Source: Ignelater luminosus
Lineage: Eukaryota; Arthropoda; Insecta; Coleoptera; Elateridae
DNA: 64,000 bases
Assembly: GCA_011009095.1 (NCBI GenBank)
Contig: VTPC01008616.1
Span: forward strand, 1-64,000
Reading direction: 5' to 3'
Shown: positions 48,536 to 61,961 of the stretch, one piece after another
Layout of the letters: each line of letters begins with the position of its first letter
Position numbering within the stretch: the stretch's first letter is position 1
Made by a program: the position numbers and the translations under genes
The notes under the pieces: generated by a model
Told to the model about the DNA's origin: nothing
The model's input: the letters and a program-made list of their open reading frames with translations, nothing else
Database searches by the model: none

Positions 48536-51500
48536 TTTCAAACTATTCTGTTCAAACGCTTTAAAACTCAAATCAAAAATCTAAGTACCCATGTTAAGGT
48601 GTGTAACCAGTACTTCTCATTCCTTAGTTTTTATATTGTAAGTCGTACGTATTATTTGACAGTTGTATTGCTTTTTCATCTTGAGGTTGACATTTGTGAG
48701 TAACAAAGTCATTGGTACTGGAATAAAATTTATTAATGGATAATTTTAAAGAAAACGTTTTTGCTTTAGTATAAACTTTCAAATTTTACTAATAATGTTT
48801 GGTATGACAGTCCTCAAATCTAATTGTTTAGAAACAATATTAGTGGTGTAAACATACAAAAACAGTGATCTCTATCATACCAACATGAGGAAGTGAAAAG
48901 CTCTTTTGGTTTTTGTTTTAAAGTTTTTGCAGATTTAATTATCAATAGTATTGCGCTTCTCCTGAACTGAATTAACTCTTGCATCGAAGTATCATATGAT
49001 TTACAGCGTGGCACTTTCTTAAAACCTGGCCAAAATCCCAAATTACAAAGTTTCTAAAAATTAACTAAAATACTTCGTCACTTATAGAAAAAAGTCTGGT
49101 CTATCAGGGGGGTGAATATACCGTTACGATTATTCCTGTAATTATTTTATAGTGTCTAAGTAAAGTGGACACATCTGCTTGTCAGAGTTGCATCCAAATA
49201 GACATATTTTAAAGTGATATTTTTGTGACTGTAGAAGAATATCTAAAAACTTTAATATGGACACAATAACTCAAAGTAAGTAGTTCATTATGTCCTAATA
49301 ACAAATTACAAAGTTTTACGAAAACTTGTGAAAAATAGGAGTTATAAGTAAGTTGTAGGAAGCAAAGTAAATTTCCATATTGCTATGTTTCTTTTGAGCT
49401 ACAAAAAGTTACTAACAGTTACCGAACTTGATTTCAACATGAATATTTTCTTTAGAATATTGCGAAGAAAACCGAAACAAAATTAGGTGCGATCACTCCC
49501 GAATTTTGTTGTTTTTTAATTTTTTCTTTAAGGGTATCGTATGGCTATGTGGTAATCTTATGGGCGTGCAAAACTAACTTTGCAACTAGGTATGTTTTAA
49601 AATATTGCAAATAGTTGCTTTGTAGAAACTAAAATTTAAGTATTTTATATCGTTCTAAATGGCCAATAAAACTTTTTTTAAAATTTCTGTTTTCTTTCTT
49701 TAAGGGCACTGAGATTTCGGATGACTTAACCAACGACAAGAGCGATTAAGTAAAATTAATAATAATATTACTTTATTCAGTTAGAAATGCTGTTATTCAA
49801 CATTAGAAAGTGTTATATTTTACTCTTAGGACAAACTGGAATTTTGGTCAGATATTTTGCATTCCGGCCCACTGTGCGCGGTAACAAAATCTGCGAATGG
49901 TGCCCATTATTGCTGATTTCTATTTCCAAATTCTGACTTTTAGTCTGGTACACCATCCCATTTATTCGCAACACAAGGTTTTGATTTAGTGAACGAACGC
50001 AACTTCACTACAGACAGGCAACGCAGTGGCATAAGTGATTTTGGTCACCTTTTTGTTCGGTGGCTTAAGGGCTGAAAAATACTGTAACAGTTTCAAAATA
50101 ATCTACACCCGAAAAAGAACTCCACATACCTACTACATATTGATTGAGGAAGGTACTCAAAATTCACAAGAGGTCACAAAACGTTTTCAATCTCTCGTTA
50201 GATCTGGCGATAGCGCCATCTTAGGCAAAATTACTTTCAGAAGGGAATTCTCTAGACCGACTCTGTTTGATGTTGCCTATCAATCAATTTATTATTGTCT
50301 TATCTTTTAAATTAAATTCAGATCAGAGTTTTAGAGTATATATGGACATCGTGAACTAGCAGCAATTAGAACCTCTGTTATTTATAACTACCAACTCTGC
50401 TTTGAAAAAGGCTGAGGTCTATTTACTTAGCCTGTATAGGCTATGTAATACCAGAATACTGTAGTCAGAATAGTGCAACAAAGAATGATAAAAAACACAT
50501 TTTTAAATTGAATACTAACGATATGGAACATTGATTCTCTGGCTGAATTCTGTTTGCCAATACTGCGCATCTAAGGCAACTTAACAATACGGTGAAAACC
50601 ATGCGCAGACATACAAGTTGAGTTAGCAACCCTCCATCATATTATAATACCAATTAAACTGAATTCAAACCTTGCCTTTAGTCTAAGCAACGGAAATGAT
50701 TACCAGTTCATACAATGCAGATTTTTTGCCTTTAGCACAACTGCGAGCACAGCCACGAGCTTGAATTACGTTACTACCTCTAAATTTGTATTTATTTCGT
50801 TCTTGACTGAAGGACAGTTCATCAAAAAACAAAATTGAGAAGAATAGAGAAACTTTGTGATATATTTATTATTGATCTTGTTTTTGATGTGAGTGTGGTT
50901 AATGTCACCACCATGACCTTGGATTATTTTAAAATGTTTTGTAATTGCCTGCAAATTCTAATGTTTCTATTAGTTTTCCAAATTTCATCTTCACAAAAAT
51001 CGCATATTTGTCTAATGTAGATTTCATCAAACTTTTTCGGCAGGACTGTATTCTATATGTCAATATTCTTGTAGAATTCTTCTTTTTGATTTTCCTATAT
51101 TCCTTTATTTGAATTTTCTGCACTTGCAAAGATGTGTTTTTCCTTTCAAATCTGAGTAACTTTCATAAACATAATGAACAATAAATAATATTAGTATCTT
51201 ACCGGATGGATTAGTCCAAACGTCCTGTTCCAAAATGATTGATAATCATCTAATTAATAGAATCAATTATGTTAATGAAAATTAAATTTGTTTTTATAAA
51301 GATATAGCCTCATTGTTTACAGGGCGTCACTTCATATTCAAAATTAAATTAGCAATCGATAGTTGTATCGATACGAATACGAAGGTTGTCTTATTGTTAT
51401 GCACGCCTAAATATGTAAACCGATCTACTAAATTCCTGGCGCTGACCCTGAACAGAAACAAGAAACAATATTTATTTATGTCTATAAAAGAATATAAAAA

Positions 51501-54500
51501 GATTCAAAATAATATTGGCATGATATTATTAAAACGATGAATGTATTAAGAATAATCAATAACCAATAGAAAGTTCTGTTAACTACCTTATTAATTATTC
51601 GGTTAATTATTAACAGTTAGCTTTTATACATTAATTAGCAAGTTAACTAATTATAAATAACTTAAAACCAGTTCAGTGTATTGGCTCTCCTTTTTATATT
51701 ATTAAAGCCACAGTGCAAAAACCAGTCGATAAAGGACAAATTACTATAAAATGCTTTCACGTTACCTTAAATGTTATTATTTATAAATCATGCTTATTGC
51801 TACCACGTTTCTCAACGTAGGAAGTAACTAGTATTATTATTCTATTGTGTTCTACTAGGTGTATTGAAACCTTATCACTTTTATGAGTTTCAACACCTAC
51901 TTTCATCATTACAACTAGGTTACATGTATTTGGATAAAATAAAATCTCGTCTAGTCTGCATTTCATTATTATTATTACTACTGCTATTAAGAAACTTTTA
52001 CCTTTCACTAATCGCAATAAGACAAAAGGAAAAACAACAAACAATTTTTCTATAAACAGAAAGTTAGAAGGACCTTCAGTGACAATGTTGGAAACTTTTT
52101 ACTTTACTCGAACCGTCTATGTGGCAGAAACGAAGTTTTCTATAGATGTTTTCGGCTGTCCAATTTCCGTACTACTATAGAGAGTGTAACAGACAATATG
52201 AATTTTGTTCATTATTTTAATTTCCTGGAATTCTGAAGGGAAAATTTTGTTTCGTAACTTTATATATTAGACAGCAGAAAGTTGGTGGTAAAAAGGGTGA
52301 TATCGTTTAATTTTATATTTTAGCTCCTTTTTAAAATATCACCGCCACTGACTTTACAGTTATTAGTTCAAAGTTTTCAAATAGAAGTTAATATTTTATG
52401 ATTCCCCTGGGAAAGTTTACAATCAAGTTTTTGAAAATTTTATATTGTAAAGTAAAAACTTGACTAGAAAAGGTCATGCGTAAGGAATGGCGACTGCATG
52501 GAAACAATTTCTGTAGTAATTTTATTAAAGGATATTTGGTGACAATTTTGAATAAATTAAGGTAATAAAGATGAATTACTGCAGGTATTAAATCGTTTTC
52601 AGTGCAGTTCGAATTAAATCTGATCTGATTAAAAATGCTAACTTAAAATACGAAAAGCTTGCATCTTTGTCATATCAAATATTTCTTTAAGGTACTGAAC
52701 TACAAATTTATAGGTTTCTTCTAAACAAAGATCAGAAATAAGCGAGAAATGCAAGTAAAGACTTTATTACACAATTTAATCAAGTCAGTCGTAATTCTTC
52801 TACCTTATACCATCAACGGTGATTTGGTAGCTTAAAAATCAAGGCCTTACAGAAGATTTTATACTTTATGCAGTTACGGCGTAAAATGGTTCTCAGACCC
52901 TACGTCAATATTCATATTATCTATGCTCACTTTAACCTTCTGAGATCTCTTAATCAAAAGACTTACTTTCTGATAATTTACCATGTTATTGCATTTGTTA
53001 TGGTAACTGTCAAAAGACCAATTTGTAATTCAACAATGGACTAGCAAACAGGATGGTACATGTCCTCATTCTGCCAAAAACGCCAGTTCATTAATTTTTA
53101 TTTTGTATACCATATATCCCGGGACCTAAATGAGCGTTACCAAGTTTTTAGGTTGAAACACCTCATATAGGATGTAATTTTTGAATCGGCTAGAATCTGA
53201 AAAATACGCAAACTAGGAACTAAAAACCTTCTGATTGGAATGCTGTCGCATTTTTATCAACAGAAAACCAAAGCTTCCGTCTTAGTTTAGAGGAAAAAAG
53301 GTCAAGTCTAAGTATTCAGAAGGACCTCCAAACCAAAAAGTACTAGGGTTACCATAGGTAAGGAGCTGAAATACACTTTTTGGCTGGCTATATTTCTACG
53401 TTTGCAACAGTCTGATGCGTTCCATATTTGACCTGAACGTGCTCTAGAAAAGGATCTACGTACAGTCTTTGAATCATAATAATCCTAATATGGTTAGATT
53501 CTGAAATTAAAAAAATGGAGACAAAAGGCTAAGAAAGTAGTCCAAGCAAGGCCACAAACAGCAGGAAAAGAAATCCCTGTCGATAAAAATCCAAATTTCT
53601 GCCTATAAACGGTACAGTATTTCCCCACTTTACCAAAAAACTGAAATAGCACATGATAGATGCAATAGAAAAGCTTTGTTCTTGATGTCACAGATTCCTA
53701 AATGACGCGCTTCTGTTTTTATCTAGAATATATCGACAATTAACTTTATCCTGACTAGGTGTACTTCTAACATAGTGGCATAACAATCATCTCAGTAACC
53801 CCTGCAAATGTACAGAAAAAGGTTCTCAGAAGGTAGGCCAGATTGGATGTGATATACATTTGGAAGCGGAGTAATAATGTTCAACGAAAATTTAAATCTT
53901 ACTTTTATTTTCCTTAGGATTAAATCTATTGATAGATTTTTCTCAACTATCTTTACATTGACACCGACTCACAGAAATCTATCAGACAAATCTCAGCTAA
54001 TTTGTAAATAGTGACCTTCTTCCAACTAAGCAATGAAACTGAGTAAAATAAGTATGCAAATGGCAGTTAGTTACACAGCTTAGGCTGGACTGTACTTTTT
54101 AGGACCAATCGAGAATCTCCAAACAAGCAATTCCTACATAGCTTGTAGTAGATAGGGAAAAAATTCAGGCAACCCTGATATTGGGAAAACGGTTCTTGGT
54201 AGTCATATGGATGTTTCTGAAAAGAGTAGCCTACAAATCTTGCAAAGGCGAATAAGATCACAGTAATAAATAAAATAAAATAATTAGACTTATAGCTAGA
54301 CGAGACAAATTGTCTTGGAATGATTTCCTCTTTTTGATAGAATAGAATTTAGTCACTAAGAGTTTTATTTATTTAACATATCTTTTATGTTACGATACAA
54401 AGTAGGGAAGGTTACGTGTAAGAAATCACATCAACAAGATTCCTTCTTTAGTTTTTCCTCGTTTTTAATTAAAACAACGTTTCGGAGACTTATAGGAAAA

Positions 54501-56242
54501 CATTTTTCCTTGACCATTACTTTTTTAAAGAATGCAAATGCTGTTTCACAATTTCTCCTTAATACAGGGCTTGCTGGAAAACTTCTTGTGAACAGAATTT
54601 GACAAAAAAAACCCTGCAGATCTCTTAATAAGGCCTATAAGCCATGCTCCCTGCAGAAGTGATCTCCAAGCCTGGGACATCAATTGGCAGCCCAGAGATC
54701 CCGACCAAACTTCCATGAATTTCTTCTTATGGGTTTAGTGACTCAGCAAGGTTTCCTTGCTTTGTAGGTAAAAACTCTCTTTAACTGCATCTCTACTGTC
54801 GTAATTTATTTCGGCTAACAATATAGACTGGACAATTTGGAAAACGGCTCAGAAATAAGTTTTAGGGGCGTTTGGGATAACAATTTTCCCAAAGGGTTTT
54901 CTGGACTAGTTTAACTCCGCTAAATTCGGAATTAAATGTTGGCAGGTAGAAAAATGAACCGGAAGCCCGAATTCATGATGGAGTTTAAGAGAGCGTTAAA
55001 AGAATATTTTCACATTATGATGATCATGAGTAGAATTCTAGGGTGCACAGCCTGGTAGATTGGCCTAGTCGCCGAAACCTAATCTAAATCTAATCTTAAT
55101 AAATTTAGTATTTCGTCAAGCGAGAGTTTGCTTTGAGCCCTAAGTCTCGATGCCACGCAAGTGATTACATGACAATATTATTTATTTAGTATTTTGTTGG
55201 TTGTTTTGTTTAAAATATACTTTTACATTCTATAGTCGAAAAAATTTTAAAATCCTCCATTCTTACATACACTGATGGGAAACAAAGATTTAGTGGAATG
55301 AGTAACTTTGCTCTCTCCTAAAGTATTTTTGCCTCCTGATTCCGAATAAGAGATCACAAATTGTTTAATGGGCATCCAGTTTCTGTCATATTGCATTTGC
55401 AATAATTTTGCCTGTCCTGCCCCTTATAATGATATTTTTTTGAATTTTTTAGGCTGGAAACATCATCCATTTGTCTGCAGGGCTTGCTCTATGAGCTAAT
55501 GGAAAGGGACCAGATCGCCGCGGGTTTTCCAAGAATGACTAGTTCCAGGGTTTACGTGCTTCGGATTCAAAAGAGCTGCATACCAAGAGCTTCATTCTTA
55601 TCACTTTAAAAAAATTAATCAATAGAACTCAAACCTGCCATAGACCATCTGTCTAGCTGGCGCGTCAGAGTAATAAGGGAGCTATGGGGCTTCCAAGGGC
55701 CAAACGCCTCGTCCGACGCAATCATACGGACCCTTCGTCATGTAGATACATCTCGTTGCTGGCTTTGAGATGTTAGGCTTGGTATCCGGACGAAGCGATA
55801 ACCCAGGCCACTCGGGTCAGTTGGCGAAAGACAGACGAGAAGTGTCAGGGGTGAAAACTATGATTAATGACAGATGATGAGTATAGGGTGTGGCAAAGGA
55901 AATGAAGTTGACCATGTCAAAGGCTAGTTTTTCACATTATATAATAGGATAGGCGAAGGAGGTAGTACGGTAGAGAAACTCTATGGCTCGGTGTATCTTC
56001 CTCTTAAAAATAAGTAGTACAAAGGATCAGAAGGGAAAGGGGTTGGCGGGTTTATTTTTGCTATGAAGAATTGGAGGCAGTGTGATGAATCGGATTTCAT
56101 TGAGCATGTTTATTTATTTTGGTTGAAGTTATTAGAATAGAATGTCTTTCGTGTATATTTCTCGCTCTCTATTTTTATTTACGTTAATCTTTTATTATGA
56201 TAATTTTATTTTGTTAATTATTTCTGTTACCTTTGTTACTAT
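48536..56242. other. No gene recognised
   Basis: Long AT-rich stretch. Open frames at 50035-50310 (91 codons, plus) and 51781-52044 (87 codons, minus) show no domain. GC-richer patches at 54610-54760 and 55640-55860 lack coding signals that I can read. This is the largest unexplained stretch in the window. Confidence 0.45.
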
Positions 56243-57595
56243 TACGCTAGACATCCCGACAACTTTTGTTATGTTTGTGGCGAGGTGACCTTAAGAGCCT
56301 AGAGAAGAAATATTGCACGGTTGATCAATAAAAGTTATTATCTGTATTTTCAATGCAAAATTGGTGATCAAGACAAACTCTGGGCTCTACATGTTTGTTG
56401 TTTATCGTGTGTTACATAGCTTACAAGCTAGCTCAACGGTAAAGGACACCATTTGCAGTCCTAGTGGTATGGAGGGAACCAAAGACCATAGTACAGACTG
56501 GTATAACAAGTAAAGCAAAACATTCGGTGAAATATCCAGATATTCCTTAGGCCAGCTTAGAGCTGTCAGTTCCCACTCCAGCTACAATTTGAACTGCGGA
56601 TCTCAAGGAAGATATAAACGCTGATTTGGCTGAAGAAGAAGCTGTCACCGGCAGCAAGAGCTTGAACACTTGGTTTCAATGAAGGGTGACTTAGTTTATT
56701 GCAACGATGTGAACTCTCTGCTGAATGCAATAGGACACGAACATACTCCTCAAGAGTGGAGGCTTTTTTATAGATTCTTCTGTGTAATGGCAACGAAAAT
56801 CCGGATACACTAAGTTTTGTTGCTTTCTCTGTGAATGGGATAGCAGAAATTGCAAGAATCACTCTACAAAAAAACAGTGGCCTCTAAAAAACGATCTCAC
56901 ACCTGGGAGAAAAAATGTCTTGCACCAGCCTTTGAAGTTTTCCTTCCGCCACTTCATATAAAACTTGGACCCATGAAGAATTTTGTTAAGGCCATCGACC
57001 ATATGAATAAAGTGGAGTAAATGCTTTCACTATATGTCTATCTCATTTTTACCAATTAGAAAACATATCTTTGATCCTTTATTAATTGAAGTGTAATGAA
57101 TCCTGATGATGAGGGTCTTGCATACCTAAAAAGTTAGTTACCAAGAAAATAAGTGAGACCAAAATCAAGGAAGGAAATTTTGTAGGGCCTAAGATAAGCG
57201 AGCTGGTGAAAGACTCTTATTATGATTCGAAGTTAAGTGAGACAGATGCGGCTGCGTGACAATCATTCAAAAACATCGTAGTGAACTTTCTTGGAAATCA
57301 TAAATCGCCAAGCTACAGAAAGCTTGTGGCTGAGTTATTAGAAAATTATAAAGAATTGGAATGTAATATGTCTCTGAAGATAAATCTAATGAGCTCCCAT
57401 CTAGATCTTTTTTCCGAGAATCTATGAGCCGTTAGTGATGAGCATGGGGAGCAGTTTCATCAGGATAGCGCACAACTTAAAGTCCGTTTCAAAGGCAAAT
57501 GGAGCCTAGATATATTTGTAGGCTATTGCTGGGGACTAAAAAGGGACGCACCTGCAGCAAAATTTTGACGAAAGTCAAGTAAAAATAGTTTGAAC
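56243..57595 (+). pseudogene. Relic copy B of an uncharacterised arthropod multicopy protein family
   Basis: A nearly full-length but frameshifted copy. In order: HPDNFCYVCGEVTL (about 56250), a CxxC start, then LYFQCKIGDQDKLWALHVCC. Next are MKGDLVYCNDVNSLLNAIGH and EHTPQEWRLF (about 56676-56765). GYTKFCCFLCEWDSRNCKNH and QWPLKNDLTPGRKNVLH follow (about 56810-56930), then LPPLHIKLGPMKNFVKAIDH (about 56950). After a gap come KISETKIKEGNFVGPKISEL, FKNIVVNFLGNHKSPSYRKL and CNMSLKINLMSSHLDLF (about 57140-57420). The end has SDEHGEQFHQDSAQ and GYCWGLKRDAPA (to about 57570). I know this family only as unannotated, multicopy proteins in arthropod and some other invertebrate genomes; no function is established that I can cite. 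Paired Cys and conserved His residues suggest metal binding, which is inference. Confidence 0.8.
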
Positions 57596-60186
57596 AACAT
57601 CGATAAGATTCTTTAAAAGAAGGAAATATCAACCTATTCTCTTAATAATATGTGAGTTTTGTCTCATATTCAACTATCTAATACGAGATATGAAATTGGG
57701 TCTAAAAATGTGAGACTATTAAAAAGAGAAGATTTGGTAACCCTACAGATGGCGGAATCTTTGCTGCCAACAGCTAGAATCTATTGAACAGTTTAATAGA
57801 AAGCAAGAAAAATTCTGGTACTAAACATAACTTCAATTTATTAAATAAATTCATCAATTTTACCCTAAGTGCAAAAGTCCTAATTATGCTGCATTGCTAT
57901 TATTGAAGCATTTGAGCTCTATTTAGATTTTAGCTTCTGAAAATTTGATATAACTTACTAAACGACATTAACCCTCAAAAATAAATTTGACAGTTCATTA
58001 TTATGCTGGAGTGGGTTGTCAGCTATTCTCAGGTACACTTTAATCACCACTTAGCGCAAAATAACGATACGTTCAATACGAATTATTGAGTTTATTGAAC
58101 ACACCTAATATTCTGTACACGAAATTGAAATTCACTCTGAATTAAAAATGGGATACGATTCTTTTCGAACCTCTGTTTAGACATTTGACATTGTAAATCT
58201 TAAACACTTACAATTAGTCACTTTCAATAATTACAACTTCTTTGTTAACTCGCTTTCTTCTACGTTGTTTTTTATATCTGTTATTAAAGCCTGTTCTATC
58301 GATTGGTATTTGTTTCTCATTATTCTGGACTTGATTAGTTTTGTATAAATTTTGTAATTCGAGAGCCTGAATGCATTTAAAGGTGGTAGGATGTACTACA
58401 AAATGAATGCTTTATTAACTTTTTATGAACTACCAAAATGGGTATTTGTTAGAATATAATAAAACCGTATTTAAAAATAACGCTATGTAGGTATATCGAT
58501 CATTCACAAAGTAAACAGAAAGTTCATTATTTATTGCAACGCCTACTTAAAACACGGTTATGAAATATAACTTTCAAACAAAAGTAAAACTAAACTATTC
58601 TACCTGATAAAGATTAAAGAAATAAAGAAATTATCCACACCAGATGCCCAATTGTTTACTTTGTAATCATTATTTAATAATAATAATACCCTGATTGATT
58701 CATTCATGAAACTTTTCTTTTATAGGACACATCACATAAGGGAATATAAAAATATCCTGAGAACATTGTAGGTGTAGAAACCGACAATATATGAAAAATT
58801 CAAAATTTTTCATACTTTTCGTTCTGGCTTATTATTAGTTCCTAGAGATATGTACAATCTTTTTCATCTTATTATACACCTTTGCAATATGCTCATTCCT
58901 TTTAAAAATGTGAATAGCAACGACGTTTCGAATAAGAATAAGAAAAGCTGGTTTTTAATATTAAAATGGGGGGGATTGAATTTCAGAATAAAAATGTATT
59001 TCTAAAGACTGTTTATCCAGGTTAATGGATTTTTTTGCTATGTGTTTCTTATTTTAAAATATTACTATTCGTAATAACAATATAATAGTAGTTTGTTCGT
59101 AATTCTGAAAATAAAGCTTTATAAATTATTTTTTAATAATGGGGTTATGTAAAATAATTTCTGGTAAAAGAACTGGTAGTAAAATTTGTGACAAAAGCGA
59201 GTTCATTTATTTAATTTGTTGAAATAAGGTGGTGGTTAGGTTTGCTGATTTAAAAAAGAGTATTATTTATCGAGTTATTAGTTGTTGCATGTCTAGTTGT
59301 TGTTTGTTGAGGAACGAATGGATTAAACCAAAACATAATATTAATAAAAATCGATACGCTTATACAAGTAATAATAATAGTAATAACGGTTATTTACGAA
59401 ATTTTCCGCCTTTCCATTAGTAAAATACGCTTTTTGAATAACGCCCCACCATTCAATTTTTGCGCTTCCTTTTTATATTGAGCTTATTTTTAATGATTCT
59501 ATTCTAATTTTTTTTAAACGAAAATCTCTTATACACTATATAATATTACCTATACACTACATAATTTCAAACCATTTCAATATATTTGATCCTTTTTTAT
59601 GTAAATAACAAAAATTTATAATAACGAGACTAGAAATCTACTTTATGTGAGCAATTTATTTTATTAAAATTGGAACTCCAGCTAAATTAGTAAAGTGTAT
59701 TACTCTAAGGTGGCGGGAATGTCTACAGTTCCAAATTATGATTGGCTTTTTTACCATATTTTTTCTATGTTTTGAATTTAATCAGATGCTGTAATAATTA
59801 AGAAATTAAATAAAAATTGGAAGTTTCTCATCAATTGTTGGATGCAACGGCTGCTGTTTTCTTCGAGTAGTCTTCTACTTTAACATTAAATTATATGTAG
59901 AAATGTACAAATGAAAATTATTATGTCTATTGTAGTGATAACCTTGACCTAGACAAGGTTTAATAATGTTTGTCTAATGCTAATATTTTTTTAATGTGCA
60001 GCACACAAATGGATGTCTAACAACTGTACTCAAATAAATGACAGTGTACAGGTCTTGAAAATTCATTGTACGTTTGCACATCCATGTTTGCAGTTAATTG
60101 CTAGGGTCAAATCGTAGACTTATGCTCTGTTTATCGCTCAAAATGACTGACTGCTCTCGAAGTATTTCAAAGTTATTGATATCATT
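57596..60186. other. No gene recognised
   Basis: Very AT-rich; only short open frames and simple TAA/AAT runs (for example near 58677). Confidence 0.5.
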
Positions 60187-60410
60187 GTGCTAATTCAAAA
60201 ATCTGACAAGCTGGGCACTCGGCTGGAAAACCTAATTCGAGTATGCTGAATTCAATGGTGCTAGCCGTTGGCGCTTTTTTTCAAGAGATTTGAGGCTCGA
60301 AGGTTATAGGCCTAAGGATACCAAAAACACGTTATTTTTGCATTTTTTTACCATTTATTGAATTTAAATCAGTGGAAATCGATCAGATATTTGTTCGATT
60401 ACAATTACCA
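60187..60410 (+). repeat. Left arm of inverted repeat around copy A
   Basis: Pairs with the right arm through GGCTGGAAAACCTAATTCGA, GCTGAATTCAATGGTGCTAG, TTTTTTTCAAGAGATTTGAG and AAATCGATCAGATATT-like tracts, with small insertions. Clear from about 60209; probable from GTGCTA at 60187. Confidence 0.85.
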
Positions 60411-60700
60411 TATGGAAGTTCTGATGTTAAGCGTTTTTTAATAATATGCACCATGAATATACACCCGAAGATTGGCGTTTGTTTATCGATTTCTCCAAAA
60501 GCTTGAAGGCAGTTCGTCTCCACGTAACCAATTCAAAAAATTTCGTTCCGATCGGATTGAGCACCGACACGAAGGAAACTTATGCATCATTGAAAAAAAT
60601 CATCGAGTATGTGAATACAATAAACATAAGTGGAAGATTTGTGCCGATTTGAAAGTGATAACGCTTTTGAGAGGAATGCAAACGAGATACACCAAAAATA

Positions 60701-60728
60701 AAGGTTGAACACGCCAAAACGTGGACAC
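60701..60728 (+). repeat. Left TIR of nested mariner
   Basis: 28 bp, 26 of 28 matching the reverse complement of 61934-61961. Confidence 0.93.
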
Positions 60729-60808
60729 TTAAAATTTTATTTTATAAAAAAAGAAGTTATTATTTGAACAAAAACAAGAGATGTCTTTTACATGTGAACA
60801 ATATTTGT

Positions 60809-61808
60809 TTAATCTAATTTACCATCATACGCCACAGAACGTACTTTACGTCGTATACGACTCATTCGGGTTTGCACGTCCTCATCGCTGACTCTTTTTG
60901 TAGCCCATGACCAGGCTTTCTGTAGAGCAGCCACGGAATTGGCTTCTCCACCTTTCTTTTTTAAGATGTATTTCATTATAGACCAATACTCTTCGATTGG
61001 TCGAAGTTCGGGACTGTAGAGGGGGATTGCAGTCTTTGGGAACTACAACAACTCCATTTGCTCATACAACTCTTCCACTGATTTAGCATAGTTAAGTCTG
61101 GCCAAAACAATGGTTATGACTTATGCTCTCGTAGAAAAGGCAGAAGCCGCTTTTGCAAGCATTCCGTTTTGTAAATTTCCTGGTTCATTGTTCCCGTGGT
61201 GATGAATGACCGACTTCTTTTTCCACAGCTACAAATAGCTTGCTAAAGTAAGTATTTTCTTGGATACTTGGACCTGTTTTTAAGTTTACAATCTTCTGGA
61301 GCATCTTTACGACTTTTGCTGGTGTAAAACTCGTGACTCGGAATTTGCTTTGATATAAGTTTCGTCATCCATCACCATGCATTCATATCTTGTTAAAAAA
61401 TTTTTGTACAATTTCCTCGATCTACGTTTTGGCAGTTAAATTCTGTTTAGCATTACGATCGTGTGCGATTTGGGCCTTATAACTTTTTAAACTAGCTTTA
61501 CTCTTAACTTTTTGTACATATGATTGGGACATTTTTATCTTTTTAGCCACATCACGCGATGACAACTTGGGATTGGATACAAAAAGCTGTAATACGCGTT
61601 GTTCCTTCTTTTTGTCCTTGACTCCTTGTTTTCCTCCGCTTCCTGGCTTCTTTTCCACTGTTAAACGGTCTCGAAGCTTTTTTAAAACAGAACAAGCAGT
61701 TGAATGAGGATAATTTAACTTTTTTGCTAGTGGTCTATAACTTATTAGAGGGTTTTTAGTGTTTTCGTGCAAGATAATTTCACGTAGCTGAAGTTGACGG
61801 CTTGCCAT
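60809..61808 (-). pseudogene. Transposase of the nested mariner, degenerate
   Basis: The intact N-terminal frame (to 61422) has two HTH-like units, with ISYRPLAKKLNYPHSTACSV and LSSRDVAKKIKMSQSYVQKV. MDDETYIKANSESRV (about 61355-61400) holds the first catalytic Asp. ICSCGKRSRSF and CLQKRLLPFLREHK follow in another frame (about 61120-61240). FWPDL (about 61105) marks the second acid. SPELRPIEEYWSIMKY (about 60965-61010) marks the third region, and the frame then runs to TAA at 60809. At least three frameshifts and several stops. Group placement (DD41D-like) is from motif memory only. Start chosen at MASRQLQLRE, which fits the family better than the upstream Met. Confidence 0.85.
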
Positions 61809-61933
61809 GTGAACAACGAATAAACAACAAAAAATATCAATTGTCACATTTTGTTTCTATGGCTACTAGATATGTTTTGTCAAAATAAAAACCAACCTAT
61901 GTTTCTTATCTTAGCACTAGTAAGTTCTAATTC

Positions 61934-61961
61934 GTGCCCATGTTTTGGCGTGTTCAACCTT
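61934..61961 (+). repeat. Right TIR of nested mariner
   Basis: 28 bp ending GGCGTGTTCAACCTT, followed by TA. Confidence 0.93.

Larger units (their letters stand above)
60701..61961 (-). mobile_element. Mariner-superfamily element (DD37-41D-like) nested in copy A
   Basis: 1261 bp with 28-bp inverted ends beginning AAGGTTGAACACGCCAAAAC; the two ends differ at two positions. TA flanks both sides (60699-60700 and 61962-61963). The host sequence on either side rejoins in homology with copy B, showing that it inserted into an existing copy of the family. It carries a broken transposase on the minus strand. Confidence 0.93.

Noticed and set aside
56405-56470. tRNA-like A-box (TAGCTCAACGGT)
   Set aside because: No B-box or cloverleaf follows, and the segment lies inside the reading of copy B.
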